Source: Sulfurimonas sp. (GTDB taxonomy: Bacteria; Campylobacterota; Campylobacteria; Campylobacterales; Sulfurimonadaceae). Taken from it: a stretch of DNA of 64,000 nt. Numbering within the stretch: position 1 is the stretch's first letter; each line of letters opens with the position of its first letter. The notes below the pieces were generated by a model, which saw only the letters and a list, made by a program, of their open reading frames with translations, did no database searches and was not told the DNA's origin. The stretch lies in assembly GCA_021732045.1 (NCBI GenBank), contig JAKFWK010000002.1:124001-188000 (forward strand). Reading direction: 5' to 3'. Both the position numbers and the translations under genes were made by a program. Below are positions 11,091-19,267 of the stretch, piece after piece.

Positions 11091-12118
11091 ACAGAGAGTA
11101 TTTGCAAAGTACGCAAGATATTAACTTTAAATTTTATCAAAATGAGAGAGATTTCGTAGTAGATGAGATACCGCTTGCTGGGTTTTTAGGTAGAGGAAAC
11201 TATCTGATTTTGCATGTATCAAAGGTTGAGCTAACTACTTGGGACATGATAGCAATATTCGCAGAATTTTTAGCGATTCCAGCGGAAAAAATAGGTTATG
11301 CAGGACTAAAAGATAAACATGCCACAACTTCACAGTATCTTTCAGTTGAGACAAAATACGAGAATTTACTTAAAAAATTTCAACATAAACAGATAAAAAT
11401 ACTTAGCACAATAAGACACTCTCACTCTATTAGAATGGGAGATTTGGCTGGAAATAGATTTAGCATAAATCTTCATGAGGTTGATAATATAGATGCTGGA
11501 AAAATAGAAAAAATTGCTAGAAAGATAGCTAAAACAGGGCTTCCAAACTACTTTGGTTATCAGAGATTTGGACGAGATGCAGATAGTATAAACCAAGCAA
11601 ATGAGATGATAAAAGGGGAGCTCTTTGTAGAGGATGCAAAGCTTAAAAATTTTCTAATTTCAATTTATCAAAGTTATCATTTTAATGAGTGGTTAAGAGA
11701 GAGAGTTCTTCTCTCAAAAGAGCTTGGCAGCACTGAATTAGTTCTCTTGAGTGGAGATGTTTATCAGCTAAGTGATAAAAAATTAACAATTCCAAATTTA
11801 GTTCCAAACAAAGATTTTCCAATGAAGGGAGCTGTTGTTACTGGGCTTTTATGTGGAAGAGATACTATTCGTGCAAAAGGTGCAGCAAGAGAGATAGAAG
11901 TAAAGTATGATGATGAATTTTTACAAGAAAAAGGACAAAGAAGAGAGGCCTTAATCTATCCGAGTGATATTGATTGTAAATACATCAGAAAAGAGACCAT
12001 GTTAAACCTATCTTTTACTCTGCCTAAAGGTTCATACGCAACTGTGTTTTTAGAGAGCATAGCTGGAAGAAACTACAGCGCAAAAGATGTTAAGATGAAA
12101 GAAAAGAAAAGAAAATAG
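11087..12118 (+). CDS. truD: tRNA pseudouridine synthase D
   Basis: A 343-residue enzyme that converts U13 of tRNA-Glu to pseudouridine. The TruD signature GYAGLKDKHATTSQ is at residues 70-83, with the catalytic aspartate at 76, and GDLAGNRFSINL and FGYQRFGRD also match. ATG 11087 overlaps the ribF stop, so the two are coupled. Confidence 0.95.
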   Translation: MNREYLQSTQDINFKFYQNERDFVVDEIPLAGFLGRGNYLILHVSKVELTTWDMIAIFAEFLAIPAEKIGYAGLKDKHATTSQYLSVETKYENLLKKFQHKQIKILSTIRHSHSIRMGDLAGNRFSINLHEVDNIDAGKIEKIARKIAKTGLPNYFGYQRFGRDADSINQANEMIKGELFVEDAKLKNFLISIYQSYHFNEWLRERVLLSKELGSTELVLLSGDVYQLSDKKLTIPNLVPNKDFPMKGAVVTGLLCGRDTIRAKGAAREIEVKYDDEFLQEKGQRREALIYPSDIDCKYIRKETMLNLSFTLPKGSYATVFLESIAGRNYSAKDVKMKEKKRK

Positions 12119-12161
12119 ATAATTTTTTATATCTATTATAAAAGTTTAATCCAATTTTCAA

Positions 12162-12167
12162 TATAAT
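12162..12167 (+). promoter_or_regulatory. Candidate -10 box of atpB
   Basis: TATAAT at 12162-12167 lies 33 bp before the ATG of atpB. GGGAG at 12188-12192 serves as ribosome binding site. The box makes the upstream in-frame TTG at 12167 an unlikely start. Confidence 0.5.
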
Positions 12168-12199
12168 TGCGCAATTTATTTAAGACAGGGAGCGCTTAT

Positions 12200-12904
12200 A
12201 TGCCTGAGTTGTTTACTTTTGTAGGTACTATTTTTGGAGTATCTCACCACATTGATCCACAAACATATAAAACAGTTATATATTTAACACACATGTTCCT
12301 TTCTGCAGGTATTGCTTTAGTAATTGTTAGAATGGCTATGTCAAATCTTCAGATGGTTCCAAGAGGAGCTCAAAATGTTATGGAAGCATACATTTCAGGT
12401 GTTCTTAAAATGGGAACGGATGTAATGGGAGCAGAAGCTGCTCGTCGTTATCTTCCCCTTGTTGCTACAATCGGTCTTTTTGTTGGTATTGCAAATCTTA
12501 TTGGTGTTGTTCCTGGTTTTGAAGCTCCAACAGCATTTTTAGAGTTTGCTTTAACTCTTGCTATCTCTGTGTTTATCTACTATAACTTTGAGGGTATCCG
12601 TCATCAAGGTGTTGTGAAATATTTCAAACACTTTTTAGGTCCAGTTTGGTGGTTGTATTGGTTAATGTTCCCAATTGAGATAGTTTCTCACTTTTCTCGT
12701 TTAGTTTCTCTTAGTTTCCGTCTATTTGGAAATGTTAAGGGTGATGATATGTTCTTGATGGTTATTTTGATGCTTGCCCCTTGGGTTCTTCCGATGATTC
12801 CATACGCACTTCTTACTTTTATGGCGTTTCTTCAAGCATTTATTTTCATGATGCTAACTTATGTTTATTTAGGTAGTGCAATAACTGTTGAAGATAACCA
12901 CTAA
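12200..12904 (+). CDS. atpB: ATP synthase F0 subunit a
   Basis: A 234-residue membrane protein that forms the half-channels of the proton path next to the c ring. The conserved stretch SLSFRLFGNVKGDD contains the essential stator arginine, and GLFVGIANLIGVVPGF matches helix 3. The true start is ATG 12200 (MPELFTF). As is usual in this phylum atpB stands apart from the rest of the ATP synthase operon. Confidence 0.96.
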   Translation: MPELFTFVGTIFGVSHHIDPQTYKTVIYLTHMFLSAGIALVIVRMAMSNLQMVPRGAQNVMEAYISGVLKMGTDVMGAEAARRYLPLVATIGLFVGIANLIGVVPGFEAPTAFLEFALTLAISVFIYYNFEGIRHQGVVKYFKHFLGPVWWLYWLMFPIEIVSHFSRLVSLSFRLFGNVKGDDMFLMVILMLAPWVLPMIPYALLTFMAFLQAFIFMMLTYVYLGSAITVEDNH

Positions 12905-12916
12905 AACTACAAAAAA

Positions 12917-13171
12917 ATGCAAAAAGATATATTCGATAGAATTATAGGTTTTTTGCTTGGAGCATCATGGGCAGTTTTGCTCTTTGGTGCCATTATAACT
13001 TTTAAATTTTTCTCTTATCTCGAAACCCCAATTACCCTTTTTATAACTATTTTATTTATTGTGATTTCTCTCTTTCTGATTCTAGCGCTTGATGCTTTTT
13101 CAATAAATAGACAAAGACTAGAAGAGGCAAAAAAGCAGACAAAACTACTTGAAGATATTTGCTCTAAGTAA
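12917..13171 (+). CDS. Small membrane protein downstream of atpB
   Basis: An 84-residue protein with two membrane helices (about 11-30 and 38-60) and a basic, helical tail. A similar small integral membrane protein follows atpB in Campylobacter, so this is probably a conserved partner of unknown role. ATG start at 12917, 12 bp after atpB. Confidence 0.75.
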   Translation: MQKDIFDRIIGFLLGASWAVLLFGAIITFKFFSYLETPITLFITILFIVISLFLILALDAFSINRQRLEEAKKQTKLLEDICSK

Positions 13172-13180
13172 AAAACAATT

Positions 13181-13573
13181 TTGACAAAAAAACAGTTCTC
13201 ATTTATTTCTGCTATTGTTGCAATTATTATCTGTATTTTGGGTGGTTGTAGCACCTATTTTGAAAATCAAAATACACAAACACACGATGAAAAATATTAT
13301 CAAACCAAAATGTGTAATGAGCTTAAAGGAACTATGGAGTATGTCTTGTTTGATAGAACAAGGGTTGATTGCCTAACCGATAAATATGCCATAGAGGTAG
13401 ACTTTGCAAAAAAGTGGGCAGAGAGTATTGGTCAAGCACTTTACTATGCGGATGTAACAAACAAAGAGCCAGTGGTTGCGCTTATAGTTGGCAAAGATGA
13501 TGAGAGATATATTGAGAGAGTGAAAAGAGTTGCAAAAACTCACGGTATAAAGGTTATGATTTTAGACAGGTGA
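13181..13573 (+). CDS. Putative lipoprotein with a possible PD-(D/E)XK-like fold
   Basis: A 130-residue protein starting at TTG 13181. Residues 1-22 are a signal peptide ending in the lipobox-like ILGGC. The mature part holds RVDCLTDKYAIEVDFAKKWAE followed by IGQALYYA and a strand VVALIVG, a pattern I associate with small nuclease-fold proteins (an Asp, then Glu-x-Asp, then a lysine). Whether it is catalytic or only shares the fold is unknown. It is probably in the atpB transcript (9 bp gap). Confidence 0.65.
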   Translation: MTKKQFSFISAIVAIIICILGGCSTYFENQNTQTHDEKYYQTKMCNELKGTMEYVLFDRTRVDCLTDKYAIEVDFAKKWAESIGQALYYADVTNKEPVVALIVGKDDERYIERVKRVAKTHGIKVMILDR

Positions 13574-13627
13574 TGTTTCTATTTATGTTGTAACCTCTTT
13601 GAAATAAATTAGCTCTAAACTTTCAAT

Positions 13628-15274
13628 ATGAAAAATGACCTATCAAAAAAATGGATAAATAATCTAGAGGTTTTAGATATTGCTTTTCAACCTATTCTGA
13701 ATATACATACTGGAAAATTATTTGCAGTTGAAGCACTTCTTAGAAATCATGAAGAGGCTGGATTCAAATCGATATTTTCTCTATTTGATAGAGCATATAA
13801 GGATGGTATGCTTTACTCTTTTGATATTAGACTGAGAAAGAAAGCATTAAGAAAATTTACAGAAATCAGTGATTATGAGGGTATAAAACTTTTTTATAAT
13901 CTGGATAACAGACTTCTTGAGATGCCAAATTTTGGGCAAGGAAACACAAGTAAGCTGTTAAATCTTTATGGCATAGACAAGCATAGTATATGCTTTGAAA
14001 TTTCAGAGAGACATGAGATACCAAACAGCTCAAATATGGAAGCTATATTGGCTCATTACAGAAGTGAAAAATACTGCATAGCAATAGATGATTTTGGAGT
14101 TGGTTATTCTGGATATAAGCTTCTTTATGACAGTAAACCAGATATCATAAAAATAGATAGATTTTTTCTTGCAGATATCAACAAGGATGTTAAGAAAAAA
14201 TTAATGGCACGAAGTATTACGCATCTTGCCATTCAGTTAGGTATAAAAGTTATAGCTGAGGGAATAGAGACAAAAGAGGAACTTCTAGCCTGCCGAGATA
14301 TAGGTTGCCATTTTGTGCAGGGTTATCTAGTACAAAAACCAACTGTTAATGCAGAAAGTATTTTTGTAGAGTATCCACATATTTCTAAAATTTTGAAAAG
14401 TGAGCGAAGATCTACAAATAGCGATTGCAAGATAGAAGCAAATCTGGATAAAAAAGAACCATTTTTTATTGATACAGATTTAAATATTATAGTGGAGTAT
14501 TTTCAAAAAAATCCAGAGATAGTGGTTGTTCCTGTTGTAAATTCCAATAATGAACCTATTGGAATTTTACAAGAAAGTAAGATAAAAGAGCTTGTATACT
14601 CGCCATACGGCAGATCACTTATGCTAAATAGTAGTATAAAAAAGTCAAAATTAAAAAATATAATCCAGCCTTGTGGCATCACTGAGATAAACTGCAATAT
14701 ATCAACTATTATAGAACTTTTTTCAAATAATCCTGAATCTGTTGGAATCGTACTTACAAAAAACTCAAAATATTTTGGTTTTTTGTCTGCTAGGGCAATA
14801 ATTACTATTATGAATGAGCAAAACCTAATTTATGCTGTGGAGCAAAATCCACTCACTAAACTTCCTGGAAACAGCATGATAGAGAAGTATATATCCGAAG
14901 TTAATACAAGCAGTAACCCCTATATTTTGTGCTACTTTGACTTGGACAATTTTAAGGCATTTAATGATGTTTATGGATTTAGAAATGGTGATAGAGCAAT
15001 ACAGCTCTTTGCTGATATTTTGAGAAAAAATTTATCTCAAGAGTTTTTTAAAGCACATATTGGGGGAGATGATTTTTTTGTTGCTATAGAGTGCAAAGAG
15101 GATACTCAAGAGCAATACATAAGCGATATCTCAGAGATAATAAGAAAATTTGCCGATGATGCAAGAGGGCTATACTCAAAAGAGGACAAAATAGCAGGCT
15201 ATCTTGTAAAAAATATTCTGGTGCTGAGTATTGAAATGTACCAAGCATGTGTTCTTGTTTTATCAAAGAATTGA
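13628..15274 (+). CDS. EAL-CBS-GGDEF signalling protein, C-terminus lost
   Basis: A cyclic di-GMP protein. The EAL domain (about 15-250) keeps EALLR, DDFGVGYSG, KIDRF, AEGIET and QGYLVQ, so phosphodiesterase activity is plausible. A CBS-like pair (about 270-400) follows. The GGDEF domain (from about 415) has FDLDNFK and the variant motif GGDDF. At about residue 530 (near 15215) homology ends: the expected last strands are replaced by an unrelated tail of about 20 residues that is the antisense of a truncated kinase gene. The gene was therefore cut by the island to its right and its GGDEF part is probably dead. ATG start at 13628. Confidence 0.85.
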   Translation: MKNDLSKKWINNLEVLDIAFQPILNIHTGKLFAVEALLRNHEEAGFKSIFSLFDRAYKDGMLYSFDIRLRKKALRKFTEISDYEGIKLFYNLDNRLLEMPNFGQGNTSKLLNLYGIDKHSICFEISERHEIPNSSNMEAILAHYRSEKYCIAIDDFGVGYSGYKLLYDSKPDIIKIDRFFLADINKDVKKKLMARSITHLAIQLGIKVIAEGIETKEELLACRDIGCHFVQGYLVQKPTVNAESIFVEYPHISKILKSERRSTNSDCKIEANLDKKEPFFIDTDLNIIVEYFQKNPEIVVVPVVNSNNEPIGILQESKIKELVYSPYGRSLMLNSSIKKSKLKNIIQPCGITEINCNISTIIELFSNNPESVGIVLTKNSKYFGFLSARAIITIMNEQNLIYAVEQNPLTKLPGNSMIEKYISEVNTSSNPYILCYFDLDNFKAFNDVYGFRNGDRAIQLFADILRKNLSQEFFKAHIGGDDFFVAIECKEDTQEQYISDISEIIRKFADDARGLYSKEDKIAGYLVKNILVLSIEMYQACVLVLSKN

Positions 15275-16568
15275 TCTCTTCAATCCCCTCGACTCTAGTA
15301 GAACCAAAGTCTATGATCTTAACCGTTCCGCTTTTATCTATGAGTATATTTTCCGGCCTGATATCTTGATGAATCATCTCTTGCCTATGAAGTGCTTGCA
15401 AACCTTTGGCAATTTGTTCTATGATCATCCTTATCTCTTCTAATGAGGGGTCAGGGTTATCTATCATCCACTGTGCAAGCGTTTGTCCTTCTATGTATTC
15501 AAACACTGTGTATAAATAGTTTCTTGGCCTAGATTGTGGATACGACTTTAAAACATAGGTACTGTTAATACGTCTTGCAATCCATTCTTCTATCATAAAC
15601 CGCTCAAGGTATACCTTGTCATCTCTCAAGTCAATCGAAGGAACTTTGATAACAACCTTTTTATCGGTTCGAATATCAACGGCTAAATAAACATGGCTTC
15701 TATGACTCGAACTTAATTCTCTGACGATTATATAATCATCTAAATTTTTTCTGGGCTCTAAAATAGGTGCTGGCTTTTTATCATCCAATTCTTGATACAA
15801 CTCAGTGACATCTTTGGGGGGAATAGAATCGATACGAATGATTTGTGCCGTTAAATTATCGTCACTTCCATTTTTAGAAGCAAGCGTTATGAGTTTATGG
15901 GCTGAATTGTCAAACGCATCTTTTTGGCTTACAATATCGATGATTACTTGGGAATCTAAGAATTCATAAACACCATCGCTCATAAGTAAATAGATATCAT
16001 CTTCTAAAATATTGAATTTTTCATAATCGATCAAGACTTCACTGTCCATTCCAAGTGCACGGCTTAAATAGCTTTTTTCACTCGATATCCATAGCCGATG
16101 ATCTGTAGTAATTTGAACAAGTCCATTATTTCTTAATTGATAAATACGAACATCACCAACATGAAAAACATACGCAGTATTTGATTTGAGAATCAGACTG
16201 CTAAAGGTACATACATATCCTCTGTCTCTATCATATCTGTATTCGCTTTGGCGACTTTTAGCATAGAGCCATGAGTTTATCGCCTGTATGATGCTTTTTG
16301 CTGATTTTTGTACTGACCATGCTTCTGGAGTACTGTAGTAATCTTCCAAGAATGAATTAACAGATAATTTACTTGCTTCTTGACTCACATCGCTGCTGCT
16401 GATCCCATCAGCAATAGCGATTGCGATACCTTTATTTATGAACTGGTGTCCAGTCGGTATTCTGGTATCATGAAAATCTTGGTTAACCTCTTTGACACCT
16501 TTAGATGTCGACTGAGAAATTGAGATCGTTAATTTCTTTTGCAAAATCTGTTTACTATCCCTTACCAA
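15084..16568 (-). CDS. PP2C-type phosphatase fused to Ser/Thr kinase, truncated
   Basis: A 494-residue frame. Residues 1-240 are a PP2C phosphatase (IADGISSS, GDVRIY, MSDGVYEF, SDDNLTAQI). Residues from about 275 are a Hanks-type kinase with VIKVPS (lysine), HQDIRPENIL (catalytic loop), IIDFGSTRV (DFG) and SAPEYF. At about residue 452 (near 15214) homology stops in the middle of the kinase C-lobe; the last 40 residues read antisense through the GGDEF gene. The kinase is thus probably inactive, the phosphatase may work. Start appears to be TTG 16568, overlapping cynS by 7 bases, without a good ribosome binding site. Fusions of this type often sit with nitrate or nitrite transport genes. Confidence 0.85.
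   Translation of the reverse strand: MVRDSKQILQKKLTISISQSTSKGVKEVNQDFHDTRIPTGHQFINKGIAIAIADGISSSDVSQEASKLSVNSFLEDYYSTPEAWSVQKSAKSIIQAINSWLYAKSRQSEYRYDRDRGYVCTFSSLILKSNTAYVFHVGDVRIYQLRNNGLVQITTDHRLWISSEKSYLSRALGMDSEVLIDYEKFNILEDDIYLLMSDGVYEFLDSQVIIDIVSQKDAFDNSAHKLITLASKNGSDDNLTAQIIRIDSIPPKDVTELYQELDDKKPAPILEPRKNLDDYIIVRELSSSHRSHVYLAVDIRTDKKVVIKVPSIDLRDDKVYLERFMIEEWIARRINSTYVLKSYPQSRPRNYLYTVFEYIEGQTLAQWMIDNPDPSLEEIRMIIEQIAKGLQALHRQEMIHQDIRPENILIDKSGTVKIIDFGSTRVEGIEEINSLIKQEHMLGTFQYSAPEYFLQDSLLFCPLLSIALLHHRQIFLLSLRYRLCIALEYPLCTL
15205..15220. other. Left junction of the foreign segment
   Basis: Around GGCTATCTTGTA|AAAAAT the GGDEF coding sequence (plus strand) gives way to the kinase coding sequence (minus strand). 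Both genes lose homology at this same point, so this is a recombination junction and not two naturally overlapping genes. The exact base is uncertain by about 10 bp. No inverted repeat or target duplication is visible here. Confidence 0.7.
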
Positions 16569-17002
16569 GATTTATAGGGTAGAAATTTTCCATTCATGGT
16601 GATTTTAACTCTATCCCCAGCTGGATTTTCTTCTTTTTCTATGTCCATAGAAAAATCGATAGCACTCATAATTCCATCACCGAACTTTTCACCAACCAAT
16701 TCTTTGATTGTATCACCGTACACCCCAACGATCTCATAAAAACGATACACAAGTGGATCTTGAGGGATGGTGAAATCCCACGTTTTGTTCGGGTATGCCT
16801 GTAATGCGGTTGAGACTTCATCGGATAAACTCAAAAGAGAACACAGTTTATCTGCGTACTCTTTTTTCAAACTGTTTTTTCCAAGACAAGCCGATGTAAT
16901 AAAAACCGATCCTAAAGAAACCTTCTCAGCAATCTCATCCCAAGAGAGACCTGAACTTTTTTTTGAAAATAAAATCTCTTCTGTCATTTCTAATTTTGTC
17001 AT
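16562..17002 (-). CDS. cynS: Cyanate hydratase (cyanase)
   Basis: A 146-residue protein that turns cyanate and bicarbonate into carbamate, which decays to ammonia and carbon dioxide. Residues R87 and E90 (in YRFYEIVGVYG) and S113 (in GIMSAIDF) match the E. coli catalytic triad R96, E99 and S122 with a constant offset of 9. The N-terminal helical domain and C-terminal dimer strands (VKITMNGKFLPYK) are complete. ATG start at 17002. It lies 14 bp after the channel gene and overlaps the phosphatase/kinase gene, so the three form one minus-strand operon. Confidence 0.96.
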   Translation of the reverse strand: MTKLEMTEEILFSKKSSGLSWDEIAEKVSLGSVFITSACLGKNSLKKEYADKLCSLLSLSDEVSTALQAYPNKTWDFTIPQDPLVYRFYEIVGVYGDTIKELVGEKFGDGIMSAIDFSMDIEKEENPAGDRVKITMNGKFLPYKSW

Positions 17003-17016
17003 TGTGGATCCTTGTA

Positions 17017-17826
17017 TTATAATTTTCTTTTTGCACCCGTTTTGATATGGGTAAAGTAAAGCGTTAACCCTGTAAATGCTAAACCACCTACCAAGTTACC
17101 AAGAGCAACGGGAACTTCATTCCATAGTAGATAATCACTGATCGTAAAATTACCGCCCATGATCAATGAGAACGGGAATAAAAACATGTTGACAATAGAG
17201 TGCTCAAACCCCATAAAGAAGAACAGCATGATCGGCATCCACATTGCGATTGCTTTACCGCTGACTGACGTAGATACCATTGCACCGACAACACCCATAG
17301 CAACCATCCAGTTACACAACATACCGCGAATAAATACCGTAAACCAACCTGAAACTCCATGTGATTGATACCCTAATGTTCTAGCTTCACCAATACCAGC
17401 GACTTTTATAGCGATCTCTCCTCCATCCGTGTCAAAACCAAAGGTAAAAATATATGCCATCATAACGGCAACCGTTAACGCACCCGCAAAATTACCAAGA
17501 CCAACCAGTCCCCAATTTCTTAAAATCTGACCAATCGTTACCCCAGGTCTTTTATCAAGATACGCTAATGGAACCAACATAAAGACACCGGTCAACAAGT
17601 CAAACTTCATGAGATACAGCATAATGAATCCAACCGGGAACAATATCGCACCAACTAATGGTGAACCGCTTTGCATTGCAACTGAAATTGCAAATACTGC
17701 TGCAAGGGCTAATGTTGCACCTGCCATATATGCTCTAATCAATGTATCCTTTGTGGACATATAGACTTTAGATTCACCTGAATCAACCATTTTTGTAACA
17801 AACTCTGAAGGTTCTAAGTATGCCAT
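17017..17826 (-). CDS. Formate/nitrite transporter family channel (NirC-like)
   Basis: A 269-residue protein with six membrane helices typical of the FNT family. FVIRGMLCNWMV-like region (FIRGMLCNWMVAMGV), FEHSIVNMF (central pore histidine) and GGNFTISDYLLWNEVPVALGNLVGG are family signatures. FNT channels pass formate, nitrite, hydrosulfide or other small monovalent anions. Its place just before cynS suggests nitrite or cyanate as the physiological ion; this is inference. ATG start at 17826 with GGAAAAGAAA upstream. GC content is above that of the neighbours. Confidence 0.93.
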   Translation of the reverse strand: MAYLEPSEFVTKMVDSGESKVYMSTKDTLIRAYMAGATLALAAVFAISVAMQSGSPLVGAILFPVGFIMLYLMKFDLLTGVFMLVPLAYLDKRPGVTIGQILRNWGLVGLGNFAGALTVAVMMAYIFTFGFDTDGGEIAIKVAGIGEARTLGYQSHGVSGWFTVFIRGMLCNWMVAMGVVGAMVSTSVSGKAIAMWMPIMLFFFMGFEHSIVNMFLFPFSLIMGGNFTISDYLLWNEVPVALGNLVGGLAFTGLTLYFTHIKTGAKRKL

Positions 17827-17895
17827 TTCTTTTCCTTTTTAAATGATAAGGACATTATAAAATAGAATGAGTGGGATTTTTTTACTTAATTGTAT

Positions 17896-17923
17896 AAAAA
17901 TAAGACAATTAAATCTTATTTTT
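17896..17923. terminator. AT-rich hairpin between the P460 and channel genes
   Basis: AAAAATAAGA (17896-17905) pairs perfectly with TCTTATTTTT (17914-17923), followed on the plus strand by a T run. It lies in the 231-bp gap upstream of the channel gene and may end the P460 transcript or act as an operator. An overlapping 8-bp repeat TTAATTGT/ACAATTAA (17886-17912) is also present. A short stem CGTTCA/TGAACG lies near 18020. Confidence 0.35.
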
Positions 17924-18057
17924 TAGAAATACTAGGAACATATTGTTGATTATATTTTATACATATTAAATGTATAATAGAAGAAAAATATTCAAAATGG
18001 ACATTTAGCCCAAGGCTCCCGTTCACCCTGAACGAAAAAGCAGGCTATATAAGAGGT

Positions 18058-18564
18058 CTAATGCATCTTTTGAAAACGTGTGAAGAGATAATCATCCCCA
18101 GCTACCGATGCATGACAAGCAACACATTCTGCCGAACCTTTTGCATACGGTACGTACACATCCCCTTTTTTAACGTATCGTGCATATCCCCAATGATCGC
18201 CATTTTGATCATAGTTTTTTGAATCTTTAACCATGTATTCGACCCGTTGGATCTGATCTGCTTCGAGTGCATCAGGAAACGTTGCCATAGGCTTGACACT
18301 CCAGCCGATCTTGACGATTTTACTTCCTTCTGGAAGCGGCTTCTTCTCCGCCATAAGTGCCTCTAGAGCGATCGGATTCGCTAAGATATAACGCAGCTCC
18401 TTCTTGTCGGTACGATAATGCGTAGCAACCACCTTATAATCCTGATACCCTTCGATTAACTGAAAAGACAATCCGTTATCCGGCATCTTGATATCAGGAA
18501 GCGAAGCAGAGATGAGGAGCGTTGAAAAAAGAAAGGTTATTAAAACAGTAGAACGTGAAAACAT
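18058..18564 (-). CDS. Cytochrome P460-like periplasmic c-haem protein
   Basis: A 168-residue secreted protein. Residues 1-20 are a signal peptide and the haem site is C147-V-A-C150-H151. The surrounding order WGYARYVKKGDVYVPYAKG, CVACH, DDYLFT matches the cytochrome P460 / cytochrome c'-beta family. P460 enzymes oxidise hydroxylamine through a lysine-crosslinked haem, while c'-beta proteins bind NO; I cannot assign the crosslinking lysine here, so the chemistry stays open. ATG start at 18564. It stands alone between the channel operon and the REP transposase. It is unusual company for Campylobacterota housekeeping genes. Confidence 0.85.
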   Translation of the reverse strand: MFSRSTVLITFLFSTLLISASLPDIKMPDNGLSFQLIEGYQDYKVVATHYRTDKKELRYILANPIALEALMAEKKPLPEGSKIVKIGWSVKPMATFPDALEADQIQRVEYMVKDSKNYDQNGDHWGYARYVKKGDVYVPYAKGSAECVACHASVAGDDYLFTRFQKMH

Positions 18565-18662
18565 GAAAATCCTTTAGAGTGATATGGCAAATTCTACATC
18601 ATGATTATAAATATTGAGTAAAAAATAAATACTATTTTTCTTTTGTAAAAGAGTTAAAATCC

Positions 18663-18694
18663 CTCGTTCCCACTCTCCTGAGTGGGAATGCATA
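18663..18694 (+). repeat. REP element, left copy
   Basis: A 32-bp unit starting CTCGTTCCCAC and ending ATGCATA. It contains a perfect 9-bp stem TTCCCACTC/GAGTGGGAA with loop TCCT. It matches the well-known RAYT-linked REP consensus GTTCCCACGCTC...GTGGGAATG and is the exact inverted copy of 19274-19305. Confidence 0.88.
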
Positions 18695-18736
18695 CACTCT
18701 TCGCATCTTTAAAGAATTTACCACTACAATACTCAC

Positions 18737-19267
18737 ATGGGTAGAAGCAGATACAAAATATTTGAACCGACACATCCGCATTTCGTCACGTGTACCGTCC
18801 TTCACTGGATACCTATTTTCACACGTACTGAAACTACTGACATTATCTTCGAGTGTTTAAAATACCTCCAAAAAGCAGATAATGCAAAAATATACGCTTA
18901 TATTATCCTCGAAAATCATCTTCATTTAATTATAAGCAGTGATAATCTATCTAAAACAATGGAAAGCTTCAAAAAATACACGGCAAGACATATCATCGAT
19001 TTACTCAAATCAAAAAATGTCACCACTATTCTCGATCAGCTGATGTTTTATAAAAAAGCGCACAAAACAGATAGAATATACCAATTGTGGCAAGAGGGGA
19101 TAGCACCTAAACTAATTCAAAGTGAAGCAATGATGATAGAGAGGATCAACTACATCCACAATAATCCCGTAAAACGCGGCTATGTGGATGAACCGATACA
19201 CTGGAGATATAGTAGTGCTAGGAATTATGCAGATCAAGAGGGACTAATTGACATCGAAAAATTATGA
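18737..19267 (+). CDS. REP-associated tyrosine transposase (RAYT, Y1 family)
   Basis: A 176-residue HUH-type Y1 transposase related to IS200/IS605 TnpA. The metal-binding HLH motif is H61-L-H63 (ENHLHLI) and the likely catalytic tyrosine is Y81 in KKYTARHI. The C-terminal RINYIHNNPVKRGYV and WRYSSARNY are RAYT signatures. ATG start at 18737. Inverted REP sequences on both sides confirm the type. RAYTs act on REP single-stranded DNA and are often domesticated. Confidence 0.93.
   Translation: MGRSRYKIFEPTHPHFVTCTVLHWIPIFTRTETTDIIFECLKYLQKADNAKIYAYIILENHLHLIISSDNLSKTMESFKKYTARHIIDLLKSKNVTTILDQLMFYKKAHKTDRIYQLWQEGIAPKLIQSEAMMIERINYIHNNPVKRGYVDEPIHWRYSSARNYADQEGLIDIEKL

Noticed and set aside
15084..15274. 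Overlapping antisense coding of the GGDEF and kinase genes
   Set aside because: Both frames lose family homology at the same point, so the overlap is random read-through beyond a junction and not a real shared coding stretch.
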